DNA of 64,000 nt from Flavobacteriales bacterium. Its GTDB lineage: Bacteria; Bacteroidota; Bacteroidia; Flavobacteriales; Flavobacteriaceae. Within the stretch, counting starts at the first letter, position 1; each line of letters opens with the position of its first letter. The stretch is taken from assembly GCA_026993355.1 (NCBI GenBank), contig JALWTX010000011.1, positions 1 through 64,000 of the forward strand. The letters are read 5' to 3'. The notes beneath the pieces are model-generated. The model was not told the DNA's origin and did no database searches. It worked only from the letters and a program-made list of their open reading frames with translations. The position numbers were made by a program, and so were the translations under genes. Below are positions 43,012-53,900 of the stretch, one piece after another.

Positions 43012-43030
43012 CACTACATTAAAGTATCTT

Positions 43031-43451
43031 TGTCATTTCGAACGTAGTGAGAAATCTCAAAAACAAGAAATTCTCTATTCAGAATTTTCATATCTTTATA
43101 AGCATGAAAATCCAAGCCCAACATAATTATTATGTTTATATATTAACCAACTAAGTAAAAACAGTTTTGTATGTTGGTGTAACGGACGATTTAAAACAAC
43201 GTTTGTATTTTCATAATAATCCAGATCCGTTCTCAAAAGCTTTTACGGCAAAGTATAATGTAAAGTATTTAATTTATTATGAACATTATACAGATATTGA
43301 AACAGCTATCAATAGGGAAAAACAAATAAAAAAATACCGTCGTGCTAAAAAAGATGCTTTGATAAATGAATTTAATCCTACTTGGCGATTTTTAAATAAC
43401 GAGATATAATTTAATTGAGATTTCTCCTCACTACGTTCGTTCGAAATGACA
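43031..43451. mobile_element. candidate GIY-YIG element bounded by family A inverted termini
   Basis: Left end TGTCATTTCGAACGTAGTGA + GAAATCTC (43031-43058); right end (43417-43451) reads GAGATTTCTCCTCACTACGT + TCGTTCGAAATGACA, its reverse complement apart from a small insertion. Between them lies only the GIY-YIG pseudogene. The 421-bp unit has the form of a small element whose termini are shared with the non-coding family A copies. Confidence 0.5.
43104..43409 (+). pseudogene. GIY-YIG nuclease-domain protein with an in-frame stop
   Basis: From ATG 43104 the frame reads MKIQAQHNYYVYILTN, then TAA (43152-43154), then VKTVLYVGVTDDLKQR and on to ...NPTWRFLNNEI, 101 codons in all. YVYILTN..KTVLYVGVT is the GIY-YIG core of the small single-domain YhbQ-like family; the distal EHYTDIETAINREKQIKKYR block, with the catalytic Glu region, is intact. 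The TAA sits where relatives have Lys (AAA), so one A-to-T change explains it. A shorter product starting at 43167 would lack the first catalytic strand. The copy is probably inactive. Confidence 0.75.
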
Positions 43452-43470
43452 TTCTAGTTTAAAGCACTCT

Positions 43471-43514
43471 TGTCATTTCGAACGCAGTGAGAAATCTCAA
43501 AAACAAGAAATCTC
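43471..43514. repeat. family A left-end copy after the GIY-YIG element
   Basis: TGTCATTTCGAACGCAGTGA + GAAATCTC + AAAAACAAGAAATCTC. It repeats 43031-43070, including the AAAAACAAGAAA tail, with one base changed, so the pseudogene is also bracketed by near-identical direct repeats. 43515-43705 shows nothing further. Confidence 0.8.
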
Positions 43515-43705
43515 AAAATTAAGCAATCATCATATTGCAAGTTATACGCTCAAAAGCCTCGTCCGGATGGTATTATTTTAAAACATTTTCACCTTTTGGT
43601 TTTTTATATTTTATAACTTTCACTATAAATTGAAAAATTTATTTTATAATATATTTTTTCTGGTGGTAGAAAAAATTGTATTTTTAAGCGGTAAAGATAG
43701 TTTTT

Positions 43706-44386
43706 ATGGTTTATTTTATTTTGTTTTTTGTGGTTGTTTTAGGTGGATATTTAGCCTTTGTTTTCCGTCGTTTGGACAAGCAATATGTAAAATTACTTTT
43801 GAGTTTTAGCGGTGCTTATTTGCTCTCAATTATTGTTTTTCATTTGTTGCCTCACATCTATCATGAATTGGATGGTACAACTGCCGGACTTTTAATCATG
43901 AGTGGCATCGTTTTTCAATTAATTTTAGAACTTTTTTCACAAGGTGCCGAACATGGACATCGTCAATCTTTTGACGATAAAACACCTTGGTTGTTATGGT
44001 TTAGTTTGGCAGTCCATGCCTTTTTAGAGGGCTTGCCAATAAATGAGGGACATCATTTACACCATAGTTATTTTTATGGTATTTTAATACATAAATTGCC
44101 CATTGCGATAGTTTTAACTACTGTTATGATTGAGGCAGGTTTTTCAACCATTAAAATATTTACGTTGCTTGGTATATTTGCCTTAATGAGTCCCTTGGCG
44201 GCTTTTTTAGGTAAACACACCTTGTTTATGAGCTTGTATGGCGTCTATGTTAATGCATTTGTCGTTGGTATTTTGGCCCATATAGGTACCACTATTTTAT
44301 TCGAAAATGAACATTCTCATCAATTTAATGTGCGGAAATTTTTACTTATTTTCCTGGCTATGTTCCTTGCTTCCGTTACGTCTTAA
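43706..44386 (+). CDS. ZIP-family divalent metal transporter
   Basis: This 226-residue, eight-helix-type membrane protein imports Zn2+ or related metals. The helix IV signature is HAFLEGLP (about 112-119) and the helix V signature is HKLPIAI (about 137-143), which together form the binuclear metal site. A His-rich loop (EGHHLHHSYF) between them may collect metal. It sits 40 bases before folK and may be co-transcribed with it; there is no clear functional link. Confidence 0.85.
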   Translation: MVYFILFFVVVLGGYLAFVFRRLDKQYVKLLLSFSGAYLLSIIVFHLLPHIYHELDGTTAGLLIMSGIVFQLILELFSQGAEHGHRQSFDDKTPWLLWFSLAVHAFLEGLPINEGHHLHHSYFYGILIHKLPIAIVLTTVMIEAGFSTIKIFTLLGIFALMSPLAAFLGKHTLFMSLYGVYVNAFVVGILAHIGTTILFENEHSHQFNVRKFLLIFLAMFLASVTS

Positions 44387-44426
44387 AAATTTCATTTTAT
44401 TATTTTTTTGCCTAATTATTTAGTTT

Positions 44427-45572
44427 ATGCATCAAGCTATCCTCTCCCTTGGTAGTAATTTGGGGGCACCTATCCAAAACCTTCAGGTAGCCACCGATAT
44501 GCTCCACATGTTTGCAGGTCGTGTTACCGGTGTAGCACCCGTGTACGAAACTGCTCCTTGGCATTTTTCGGGACAACAATTTTTAAATACGGTTGTCGTG
44601 TTGCAAACTTCCTTTTCGCCGTTGCAATTATTAAAAATTACGCAACACATTGAACGCGCATTGGGCCGGACGGCAAAATCTGTTAATGGCGTGTATCATA
44701 ACCGGGTCATTGATATTGATATTTTATATTTTGATAAACTTCATATAAATTTGCCCACCTTAACCATTCCTCATCCTTTACTTACCCAACGGAATTTTGT
44801 TTTGTATCCGTTAACGGATATTTTGCCTGAATTTTTTCATCCGGTTTTGCATAAAACTCATCAGGAATTACTAACTTTATCCCCTGATAAAAATTTGGTT
44901 AATAGAACAAATAATATATTGAAAATCAACAATTTAAAATATAATTTCATCGCTATTGAGGGCAATATCGGTGCCGGTAAAACGACTTTTGCGACTCAAT
45001 TTGCCAAAGATGTCAATGCTAAATTGGTTTTGGAACGTTTTGAAGAAAATCCTTTTCTTCCCAAATTTTATCAAGATCCGAAACGCTATGCGTTCCCGTT
45101 AGAAATGTCTTTCTTGGCCGATCGTTATCAGCAGTTAACAGATGATTTATCTCAATATGATTTATTTAAAACCTCGGTCGTTTCAGATTATTATGTTTTT
45201 AAATCTTTGATTTTTTCAAAAGTGACATTAAGTCCGGAGGAATATGCTTTGTACCGAAAAATTTTTAATTTTATGTACAATGACTTGGTAAAACCGGACC
45301 TCTATATTTATCTTTACCAAAATGTTGACCGCTTATTGCAAAATATCAAAAAACGCGGACGTGCTTATGAGCAATCCATTAAAAGCGATTATTTGGCACA
45401 AATACACGAAGGGTATATGAATTTTATCAAAACACAAAAAGACCTGAATGTACTTATTTTGGATATTAGCGACATCGATTTTGTAAAAAACCCCGAATAT
45501 TATTATCAAATGGTACATAAAATTGTGTCGCATACACCCCAAAAAGGTGAATTGACCATAAGCAAACTTTAA
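44427..45572 (+). CDS. folK: fusion protein: FolK (HPPK) plus deoxynucleoside kinase
   Basis: This is a 381-residue two-domain enzyme. Residues 1-155 are 6-hydroxymethyl-7,8-dihydropterin pyrophosphokinase (folate synthesis): LSLGSNLGAPIQNL, the metal-binding NRVIDIDILYFD (92-103) and HPLLTQRNFVLYPL (116-129). Residues 171-381 are a dNK-type deoxynucleoside kinase (nucleotide salvage): P-loop GNIGAGKTT (179-187), ERFEENPFL (203-211) and the lid KKRGRAYEQ. I recall this fusion in other Bacteroidota. It links folate synthesis (needed for thymidylate) with salvage of deoxynucleosides. No sign of a frameshift at the junction (about 155-170, Asn/Lys-rich linker). Confidence 0.9.
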   Translation: MHQAILSLGSNLGAPIQNLQVATDMLHMFAGRVTGVAPVYETAPWHFSGQQFLNTVVVLQTSFSPLQLLKITQHIERALGRTAKSVNGVYHNRVIDIDILYFDKLHINLPTLTIPHPLLTQRNFVLYPLTDILPEFFHPVLHKTHQELLTLSPDKNLVNRTNNILKINNLKYNFIAIEGNIGAGKTTFATQFAKDVNAKLVLERFEENPFLPKFYQDPKRYAFPLEMSFLADRYQQLTDDLSQYDLFKTSVVSDYYVFKSLIFSKVTLSPEEYALYRKIFNFMYNDLVKPDLYIYLYQNVDRLLQNIKKRGRAYEQSIKSDYLAQIHEGYMNFIKTQKDLNVLILDISDIDFVKNPEYYYQMVHKIVSHTPQKGELTISKL

Positions 45573-45591
45573 TGACGGCAACTTATTTAAA

Positions 45592-45624
45592 TTTGCCGTA
45601 TCTTAATTTTTATACTTATTTTTG
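45592..45624 (+). promoter_or_regulatory. complete promoter for prfC
   Basis: TTTG (45592-45595) and TATTTTTG (45617-45624) are 21 bases apart, matching the -33/-7 layout; the ATG is at 45642. Confidence 0.6.
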
Positions 45625-45641
45625 CCGTTTAATTTCAGCAT

Positions 45642-47228
45642 ATGAGTTTAGACCAGGAAATAGCCAAGAGACGAACTTTCGGGATTATTTCACACCCTGA
45701 TGCCGGTAAGACGACCTTGACGGAAAAACTCCTTCTTTTTGGGGGGGCTATCCAAGAAGCCGGTGCGGTAAAATCTAACAAGATTAAAAAAACGGCGACT
45801 TCCGATTTTATGGAAATCGAAAAACAACGGGGTATTTCGGTGGCGACTTCGGTTTTGGCTTTTTATTATAAAAATAAAAAGATTAATATTTTAGATACCC
45901 CCGGACATAAAGATTTTGCCGAAGATACCTACCGGACTTTAACTGCTGTGGACAGTGTCATTGTTGTTATAGATGTGGCCAAAGGGGTTGAAGAACAAAC
46001 CGAAAAATTGGTCCAAGTCTGCCGGATGCGCAACATTCCCATGATTGTGTTTATCAATAAATTAGACCGCGAAGGAAAAGATGCTTTTGAATTGTTGGAC
46101 GAAATAGAGCAAAAGCTTGGTTTGCAAGTCAGTCCTTTGAGTTTTCCTATCGGTATGGGCAGTGATTTTAAGGGGGTTTATAATATTTGGGAACAAAAGA
46201 TCAAACTCTATTTTGGTGATAATAAACAGCAAATAGCCGAATCAGAAGAAATAAAAGACTTAGAAGATCCGCGTTTAGCCGAATTATTGGGGCAAACAGT
46301 GGTTGACGAGCTAAAAGAAAACTTAGAATTGGTCGAAGGTGTTTACAATCCATTTGATCATCAAGCTTATCTTAAAGGCGATTTGCAGCCTGTTTTTTTT
46401 GGTTCGGCGCTTAATAATTTCGGGGTGCAAGAGCTGCTGGATTGTTTTGTTGAAATTGCACCACCACCTCAACCTAAAGAAGCAGATAAACGTATTGTTT
46501 ATCCCAATGAAGAAAAAATGACCGGTTTTGTATTTAAAATTCATGCCAATTTAGATCCCAAACACCGTGACAGATTGGCATTTGTCAAAATAGTATCAGG
46601 TACTTTTAAACGAAATACGCCATACTATCATACCCGGCTGAAGAAAAAATTTAAATTTTCGAGTCCTAATACTTTTTTTGCCCAAAAAAAACAGGTAGTA
46701 GACGAAAGTTTTCCCGGCGATATTGTAGGTTTGCATGATACAGGTAATTTTAAGATTGGCGATACCTTTACGGAAGGAGAAGAACTACAATTTAAAGGTA
46801 TTCCTAACTTTTCGCCCGAACATTTCAGATATATCAATAATGCCGATCCTATGAAATCTAAACAACTGGCCAAAGGCATTGACCAATTAATGGATGAAGG
46901 TGTCGCGCAGTTGTTTACACTCGATTTAAACGGGCGTAAAGTTATCGGGACGGTGGGTGCTTTGCAATATGATGTTATTCAATACCGTTTAGAACATGAA
47001 TACGGTGCCAAATGTACTTACGAACCACTCAATGTTTATAAGGCTTTTTGGGTAGAACCGGAAGATCCAAATAATGAAGAATATAAAGATTTTAAGCGTG
47101 TAAAACAACGTTATTTGGCTAAGGACAAGTATGGTAAACAAGTTTTTTTGGCCGATTCACCTTTTTCTTTTGAAATGACAAAATCTAAATATCCTACCGT
47201 CAAATTACACGAAAAATCAGAATTTTAA
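45642..47228 (+). CDS. prfC: peptide chain release factor 3
   Basis: This 528-residue translational GTPase removes RF1/RF2 after termination. The G-motifs are HPDAGKTTL (G1), RGISVATSV (G2 region), DTPGHKDF (G3), NKLDREG (G4) and the SALNNFG-type G5. Domains II and III follow, with the family blocks [19 protein letters not shown] and [20 protein letters not shown]. Length matches RF3 (about 525-530) rather than EF-G. It has its own complete promoter. Confidence 0.95.
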   Translation: MSLDQEIAKRRTFGIISHPDAGKTTLTEKLLLFGGAIQEAGAVKSNKIKKTATSDFMEIEKQRGISVATSVLAFYYKNKKINILDTPGHKDFAEDTYRTLTAVDSVIVVIDVAKGVEEQTEKLVQVCRMRNIPMIVFINKLDREGKDAFELLDEIEQKLGLQVSPLSFPIGMGSDFKGVYNIWEQKIKLYFGDNKQQIAESEEIKDLEDPRLAELLGQTVVDELKENLELVEGVYNPFDHQAYLKGDLQPVFFGSALNNFGVQELLDCFVEIAPPPQPKEADKRIVYPNEEKMTGFVFKIHANLDPKHRDRLAFVKIVSGTFKRNTPYYHTRLKKKFKFSSPNTFFAQKKQVVDESFPGDIVGLHDTGNFKIGDTFTEGEELQFKGIPNFSPEHFRYINNADPMKSKQLAKGIDQLMDEGVAQLFTLDLNGRKVIGTVGALQYDVIQYRLEHEYGAKCTYEPLNVYKAFWVEPEDPNNEEYKDFKRVKQRYLAKDKYGKQVFLADSPFSFEMTKSKYPTVKLHEKSEF

Positions 47229-47285
47229 TTCCGGGTAAAATAAGTAGATATTTTGTGCGTTAAAGTGCTATAAAATTGCTTAGAT

Positions 47286-47960
47286 ATGAAGTATTATATA
47301 ACAATTATTCTTTTACTGTGGGGTACTGTATTGCTTAATGCACAATCTAAAAATATTAGCTTGGGTATTTTAACAGGTTATAATGGTGGTTTTGGCATAC
47401 AATCGCAATTAACAATTTATAAGCTGACAACCGATGTGCCTATGAATTTGCGTTTTGCCATAGGTTATACCAGTCTAAATCCCGGTAATGCTTTAAAAGC
47501 CCGCCGTATTTTTATTAACAATAACACCAATGGTACACCCGAAAAAAGCGGCCGAAATTTTGATTTCCGTTTAGATTTTATGCTGCCTAATAAAATTTTA
47601 AACAATTCTTATTTTAGTTTTGGTCCACGTTACAGTCGTTTTAAAGCCGATTACAAGTTTATCGGTGGCAATGAATTTTTTGATGTTAGGTCGCAACAAT
47701 GGGGCTTAGGCCTTAATTTTGGCGATTTTTTACACATTTCACATACTTTAACTTTAGAATTTTTAGTAGGTGCCGATTATTATTTTCCTAGTACCCTAAC
47801 CGGACATGATACTTCTTACAGTCCCGATAATGATAATATTAATCCTAGAAATAATAACCAAAACAACAATAAGGCCTTTACCTATGCCGATGCCGATGCA
47901 GCGGTTAATCAACCCAAATTTGTGCCACGCTTAATGATGGGATTAAATCTTCATTTATAA
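47286..47960 (+). CDS. hypothetical exported beta-barrel-like protein
   Basis: This is a 224-residue protein with a Sec signal peptide (MKYYITIILLLWGTVLLNAQ, cleavage after NAQ). The rest alternates aromatic and polar strands (PMNLRFAIGYTSLNPG, NSYFSFGPRYSRFKADYKF, LTLEFLVGADYYFPST, PRLMMGLNLHL) as in small outer-membrane beta-barrels, and the last residues are amphipathic. An Asn-rich insert lies near 185-200. Function is unknown. It ends convergently, overlapping the last 6 bases of the alpha-2-macroglobulin gene. Confidence 0.7.
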   Translation: MKYYITIILLLWGTVLLNAQSKNISLGILTGYNGGFGIQSQLTIYKLTTDVPMNLRFAIGYTSLNPGNALKARRIFINNNTNGTPEKSGRNFDFRLDFMLPNKILNNSYFSFGPRYSRFKADYKFIGGNEFFDVRSQQWGLGLNFGDFLHISHTLTLEFLVGADYYFPSTLTGHDTSYSPDNDNINPRNNNQNNNKAFTYADADAAVNQPKFVPRLMMGLNLHL

Positions 47961-50900
47961 TGACCTGTTTGGTTTAATTTTAATTTTTTGCCCTTTGCTA
48001 TGGCTGCTGAATTCTGGCGCATACATATTTTCTATTTTGGCAATGCCACCTACAAAATTGCCGGCCACATTGGCGCTTAAATCATATTCAAAAACAAAGA
48101 TGCCTTTGGGCAAACGCTGGATAAAAAAATGCGTGCCGGTATCGGTAATACTTTGATAGTAGCCTAATCCGTCTTGCCACCGGTAGCCCGATAAGCTTTG
48201 GACAGGTTCTAGCCCGGCAGCATGTAAGTCTTTAAGGTGAACAAATTCCATGGGTCTGTCCGTTTGTATAATTAATCTGATGCGAACCAAATCGCCTGTT
48301 TTAATAGGGGTTTGGGGCGTCAACGGGTGTAATTTTTCACCGGTTTCACGCCATTGTCTAATATAGTATTCTTTTTTGATTTTTAAAGGACCTTCGTTTG
48401 ATTTAATTTGATCCAAATCTTCAAAATATTGCCAATAGAGTCCACCCCAAATAATATGATCCCCTTTATTTTCTAATACGATATGACCCATTTCCGGTTT
48501 AATTTGTTCAGCCGCCCAAGTCTTTTTAAAATACCCTGTACCGGCTTCTATTTTAAGGTTGTTATCTTTAGAAGGGTCAATTTTTACCGGCCCCAAATTT
48601 ATCCTGACATTCGTGTCAGTAGATAGCCAATTGTGTTGGTCTAACAGTAAAGCGTAAACAGCTTCGGTGGTCTGTTTAGTCGTCGGCCATGCATTGACTT
48701 GTTTGTGCTTTAATAGCCATATGCGCATCTCATCCAATTTTTGGGAATAGCCTTCAATTTCATCAAAAGTTTCTATTAACAATGCTTGCGTTTCTATTGG
48801 AGACTGATACCATTGCCAGCCCGGTTTGTTTTCTTTCCAATACATGCCCATTTCATCGCTTTTAAGGCTGTTTTCTTCTATAGATTGCAAAATACCTTTT
48901 GCTAAATGATTAATTCCTGTACGATGGGCTGTAAGGGCGATGAGGGCCTGTTGATATAAAGGATAAGTTAACCAATATTTATTGGCTTGCTTTTGAAAAA
49001 AATTTATAGCTTTTTGTACGCTAGGTTCGACTTTATGTTTTGGAAAAAAACTTCTGGCATATAAACCGTGAATTTGACTGACGCTGGGATGATAATTTTT
49101 CAAATATTTTTCTGTTTTACCCAATGAAGCATTTTTCAATAATTTACGGTATGCTGCCACTAAATTGTTGTCTAAATATGAAAGAGATTTTTTTATTATT
49201 TTCTGTAGCTCATTATTGTTTGCGTCCAAAACACCCAATTTTTTTAAGTGACCTAAACCGGCTATAATATGACGGGTGATGTAAGCATTGGGGTAGGGAC
49301 TGCCTTCAAACCATGGAAAACCACCATTAGGCAATTGCATTTCTGCCAGTTTTTTCAAACTAGCTTCTTTTTCATTGGCCATTTTATTCAGGTCAAAGAG
49401 TAAAGCAATGCGTTTTTTTTGCCGTTTTTCATCTTCTGCTTCTTTTACCCATGGTGTTTCATTGATGATTATAGATTTTAAATCTTGATTTTTTTCTAAG
49501 TTTGATAAAAAACTTTGCGTATCGTATTTTTTCCATAGATCAAAAATTTCTTTAATTTTTGGTTGCTTTTTTATAATGTAAGCCCCTAAGCTATTAGCAT
49601 ACAAACGACTAAAGATGTGTTCACTACAGTTGTCGGACGTTTCATCTATATAAGGCAATGCTTGTACAGCATACCAGGCCGGATTAGCCGTCATTTCCAG
49701 CGTAAGTTTAAAGTTTCTTTTTGTTTTACTTTTATCTTTTACTAAACTACGCATAAAAAATTCTTTTTTTTGATGTCCGCGTGCCCACAAGGCTTTGGTA
49801 TCGGTTACCAATATTTGGTCCGAAAGAACCGGGAGTAGTCTTTGTTCAGCATCAGTGTACCTGGCGGTTTTGGCTGCAATTTTAATTTGCAATAAATCTA
49901 TATTTTGTGGAATTTTCACTTTCCAATTCACCATTGTCTGTCCATGATCATTTATTTTAAAAGGGATTGTTTGTTTACCCTCTATTATTTGCCGGCTAAT
50001 ATCCTTTTGGTTTAAAGGATTAATAAAACTAATAAGCGCTTCCCCACTAAGGGGCCGGTTTGTCATATTACTTATTTTAGTACTGATCATAATTTGGTCA
50101 CCACGTCTAACAAATCGAGGCAGGTTTGGAAAAACCATCAGATCTTTTTGCGCCACAACCGTTTTTGAGTGGTAGGCATAATCAAGATTTTTTGTATGAG
50201 CAAGTAATTGAAATTTCCATTTGGTAAGGCTTTCGGGTAATTTGAATTTTAACTTAACTACCCCCTTTTTATCGGTGATCAAATCGGGATAGAAGAAAGC
50301 AGTTTCATTAAAGTTTTTCCGGTAATAAACCTGATTTTCCAAACTTTGGTTTGCCTCATTAGGTTTAGTATTCTTCTCTTTATGTTCCGGTATTTGGTTT
50401 TCTGCTTTTCTAAAAGATATTCGTCCCGGTGTTTTTACCGGGAGGGCGTCCATAGCATACATTATTCGGGGCGAAGACAGGTGAAATCCAAACCATTTTA
50501 AATTCATAGGCTTGAAGTAAGCCGGGTTACTATAAAAATTGGGCATTAAATTTAAAGTTAATCCCATTAAACCATAACTTGAAACAGGTTTCGGATTTAA
50601 GAAAGGCTGGTAATTAACTGACATTATAGGGTTAAATTCCCAATTGTTAGGTTTTATTTGGTCTAATGAAGCATCGTACATATTGGCCAAAACTTCAGCT
50701 TTTGCAGGCTTATTTTTTAAACCGGATATTTCAAAAGTCCAATTTTCATATGTTCCGGGCTGTAATTTGTCTTTAAAGCGAAGCGTTTTTATTTTTAATC
50801 GATGCTTTTTGTAAGGTACTTTTATAAGTTTAGTTTTTATAATGCTTGTATTAAAAACATTATAAACATAGTGCAAAGCAAACCCTCCACGATCATTTTT

Positions 50901-53900
50901 GGTAATGGGAACTTTTATAGTATTGTAAGTTCCTTGGGTTTTAATTATTTTATCAATAATTATTTTATGATTTTTTTCAACCCATACATACAAGCTGTTA
51001 TTTTTGGCAGCCGAGCCTATTTCAAATTTTAAAATTTCACCGGGTTTAAACATTGTTTTATTTTGACGCCAGTCTATTAATAAATTATCCGGTACTGTTT
51101 TCGTAGTGGGATCAATAATATCAAATACATTTTGATATAGAAGTTTATGTTCGCTTGAGTCTGTATTTGTTACACTTATCAAATATTTGCCATTTGGCCA
51201 ATAATTATCAGGTTTAACAATTAACTCTGTCTTTTGGCCGGTGTTTAAATATGTTTCATAAAGCTTTTTTTTCTTCGCCCAATAAATAGGTTTATTTTCC
51301 TGATCAGTGTATGGAATGTGCGGAAATAACCGTGTAAAATCAGCATAAGGCATATTTTTTATATACGGGGACGGCCATGGACGATCTCTCAAAATACGGC
51401 CGGGGCTTTTTAGTTTATAAATAGAGATTTTAAGCCTGGCTGGTACCGGTACGTCGCTTAAGTTAAAGGTTTTTATATGTATTGTATCGTTTTTGTTTTT
51501 ACTAATTTTTGCCGGCATATCAATTTTGGCTATTATATTTTGAAAAGCTGCTTTTATGGCTAATTGGGCACTTTGGGTTTGGCCATTCATGTCGGTTACT
51601 GCTGTCCTAATGCGGTACGTATAAATGGGATTCTCTTTCGGTTTTATCGGATAGTCTGGCAATGCTTTGAATTTTAGACTAAAATGTCCATTTTTATCTG
51701 TTTTTGTTTTTCCTACTGCTATTTCTTGAGCGGTCGATCTATGTGGCAAGCGCCAAAATGCCCATTTAGGATAACTGGCTTGACGTAGTATGTTATATTT
51801 TACCCACGCATTGGCCATCGGTGTACCCGCATAATTTTCGGCTCTCCCTTGTATAGTTATCGTATCGCCAATATGATATGTTTTGACAGGTTTTTGTAAG
51901 ACTATTTCAAATTGTGGTCGTTTATATTCAGCAATTTCTATGGATTTGCGTGTATAAAAATCCGGTCCTTTCAAAACTAACGTAAAACGCCCGTTTAATT
52001 TTTTACGAGGTAAAATAAATGCCCCATGAATGCTGCCATATGTATTGGTCGTAAATTTTTGGCTATTTATTTTTTGCCCGTTTGCATCCAATAAACTTAT
52101 CTTTACTGTTTTGCCGGAAATTACTTCACTGCTGTTTGACTTCTTTTTTAAACAAATGGCTTTAAAATATAGGCTTTGCCCCGGCCGGTAAACAGCTCTA
52201 TCCGTAAATATAAAGGCGGTGTTAAACTCATGCGGTGTGGCTGGATGATACCCGGGAGAGAGATAGGCTTTAAAATAGGCCTTTTTGTTGTTTTTGTAGT
52301 TTATAACAAATTGATAGGCTTGATAATAATTACGATAAATTTTGAATTTAAATCGTCCCTTTTTATCTGTTTGACGCCTTATGCTTATTGTGTCTTTTTT
52401 TAAATAATCTATTCTCTGTATCTTCACTTTAATATTGGATAAGGCTTGCCCATTAGTACGATTGTAGATCATAAACACCTTGTCTTCTTGTAGGTCATTC
52501 AATTGCATTATGGCTATATCGGTTACTTGAAGTATTTGGTAACTGAGTGCTGTTCCGGCACTATTCGCAGGGTAAATTGCCACAATATACCGTCCATTTG
52601 ATAAAGGTGGTATATAATTTTCGATGCTATGGTTTTGATAATCTTTTGTGTCGGGAAGCACAATAGTGATGTTTTTTGCAAGCGATAAGGTTTGAAGATA
52701 CTTTTGTTTTTCCGCAGTTGTTTTTATACGGCTTAAATGCGATATATTTTCTTGATTTGCCTTAAAAATGTTTACCACAAGGGGCTTTGTCATATTTTTA
52801 AATTGGATTTTTATCAAAGCCGGATTGTTTTCGGGTATAATCTTTTCTGCTTTAAGATTTAAGGCAGGTTTTTCTATCGCGTTTTTCAAGTTTTGACACG
52901 ATATGGCTCCCACACTTTTAGGATATTTTTGAATGGCTTTTTGACAAATTTCAACCGCTTTCTTGTTCTCCCATCGCCATGCAGGTCCTGCTTTGGGGTT
53001 GTAGCCTTTTGCAAATAGCCGGTGCATTTTAGCTTTTTCATAATAAGCCATGGCGGCAACATCTGTCTCTTTATAACTTTTAATAAAATTATCGAGACTT
53101 TTAAGATATAAGCTGTCTTTGTTTGGCAAGATACTTTTGTCGTGCACAAATTTCAGGCGAGCCAAATCTATGTAGGCTAAAGCAGATATCGGCAGTGGTG
53201 CTTCTTTATGCAGTAAAATAGCTTTTTGATAATATTTAAGGGCTTTATAAATGGGTGATAGGCTGTCAAAGGTTTTTATTGGCAATTTACTAAATCTGTC
53301 TGCCGGTAAAAAATAGCCGGGATTATCTATTTGAAACGTGTTTATGGGTTGTATCAATCTATTTTCACCATTTTGATAGTATCGTAAACTCTCCTGTAGC
53401 AAAATATCATACAGTACCGGCTGATATTTGCTCATCTTCGGGGCGTAATCTATAATTTCTCGCCATTGTTTAACAGGAATCTTTAAAAGTAACCGCGAAT
53501 CTTTTAAGGATAAATCAAAATACTTTTCTATGGTTTTTGTTAGTGTTTGTAAGTCCCATGTTCTGAAATCTGTACTATCTACCGGCTTAGCTAAACTAGT
53601 ACGGTGCGCAAATTTCCAACGGTTTTGTTGGTAATATTGCCAATAAATTTGAGCTAAATAGTTGGCTAAAATATTTTTTTCAGGGCGGTTGTTTTGACCA
53701 ATCTCTTTTTTAAAATTTTGAATAATCTTATAAGTACTCTCTTCTTCAAGCCGGTTAATATATTTGGCCTCATATAATAATGATTTGACAATTTGCGGTC
53801 CGTTTTTATCTTTTTGGGCCATTTTTAAGATCTCTTCTACTGTTTGATAAGCCGATTTGGTTAAGCCTTTTTTTTCATATTTTTGGACTTTTTGCCATAA

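Noticed and set aside
43152-43154. Programmed recoding of TAA in the GIY-YIG gene
   Set aside because: No downstream stimulatory structure or known recoding context is visible; a simple point mutation is the more economical explanation.
42517-43514. CRISPR array
   Set aside because: Units are about 95-150 bp with inverted ends and conserved linkers; there are no unique 30-40 bp spacers and no cas genes.
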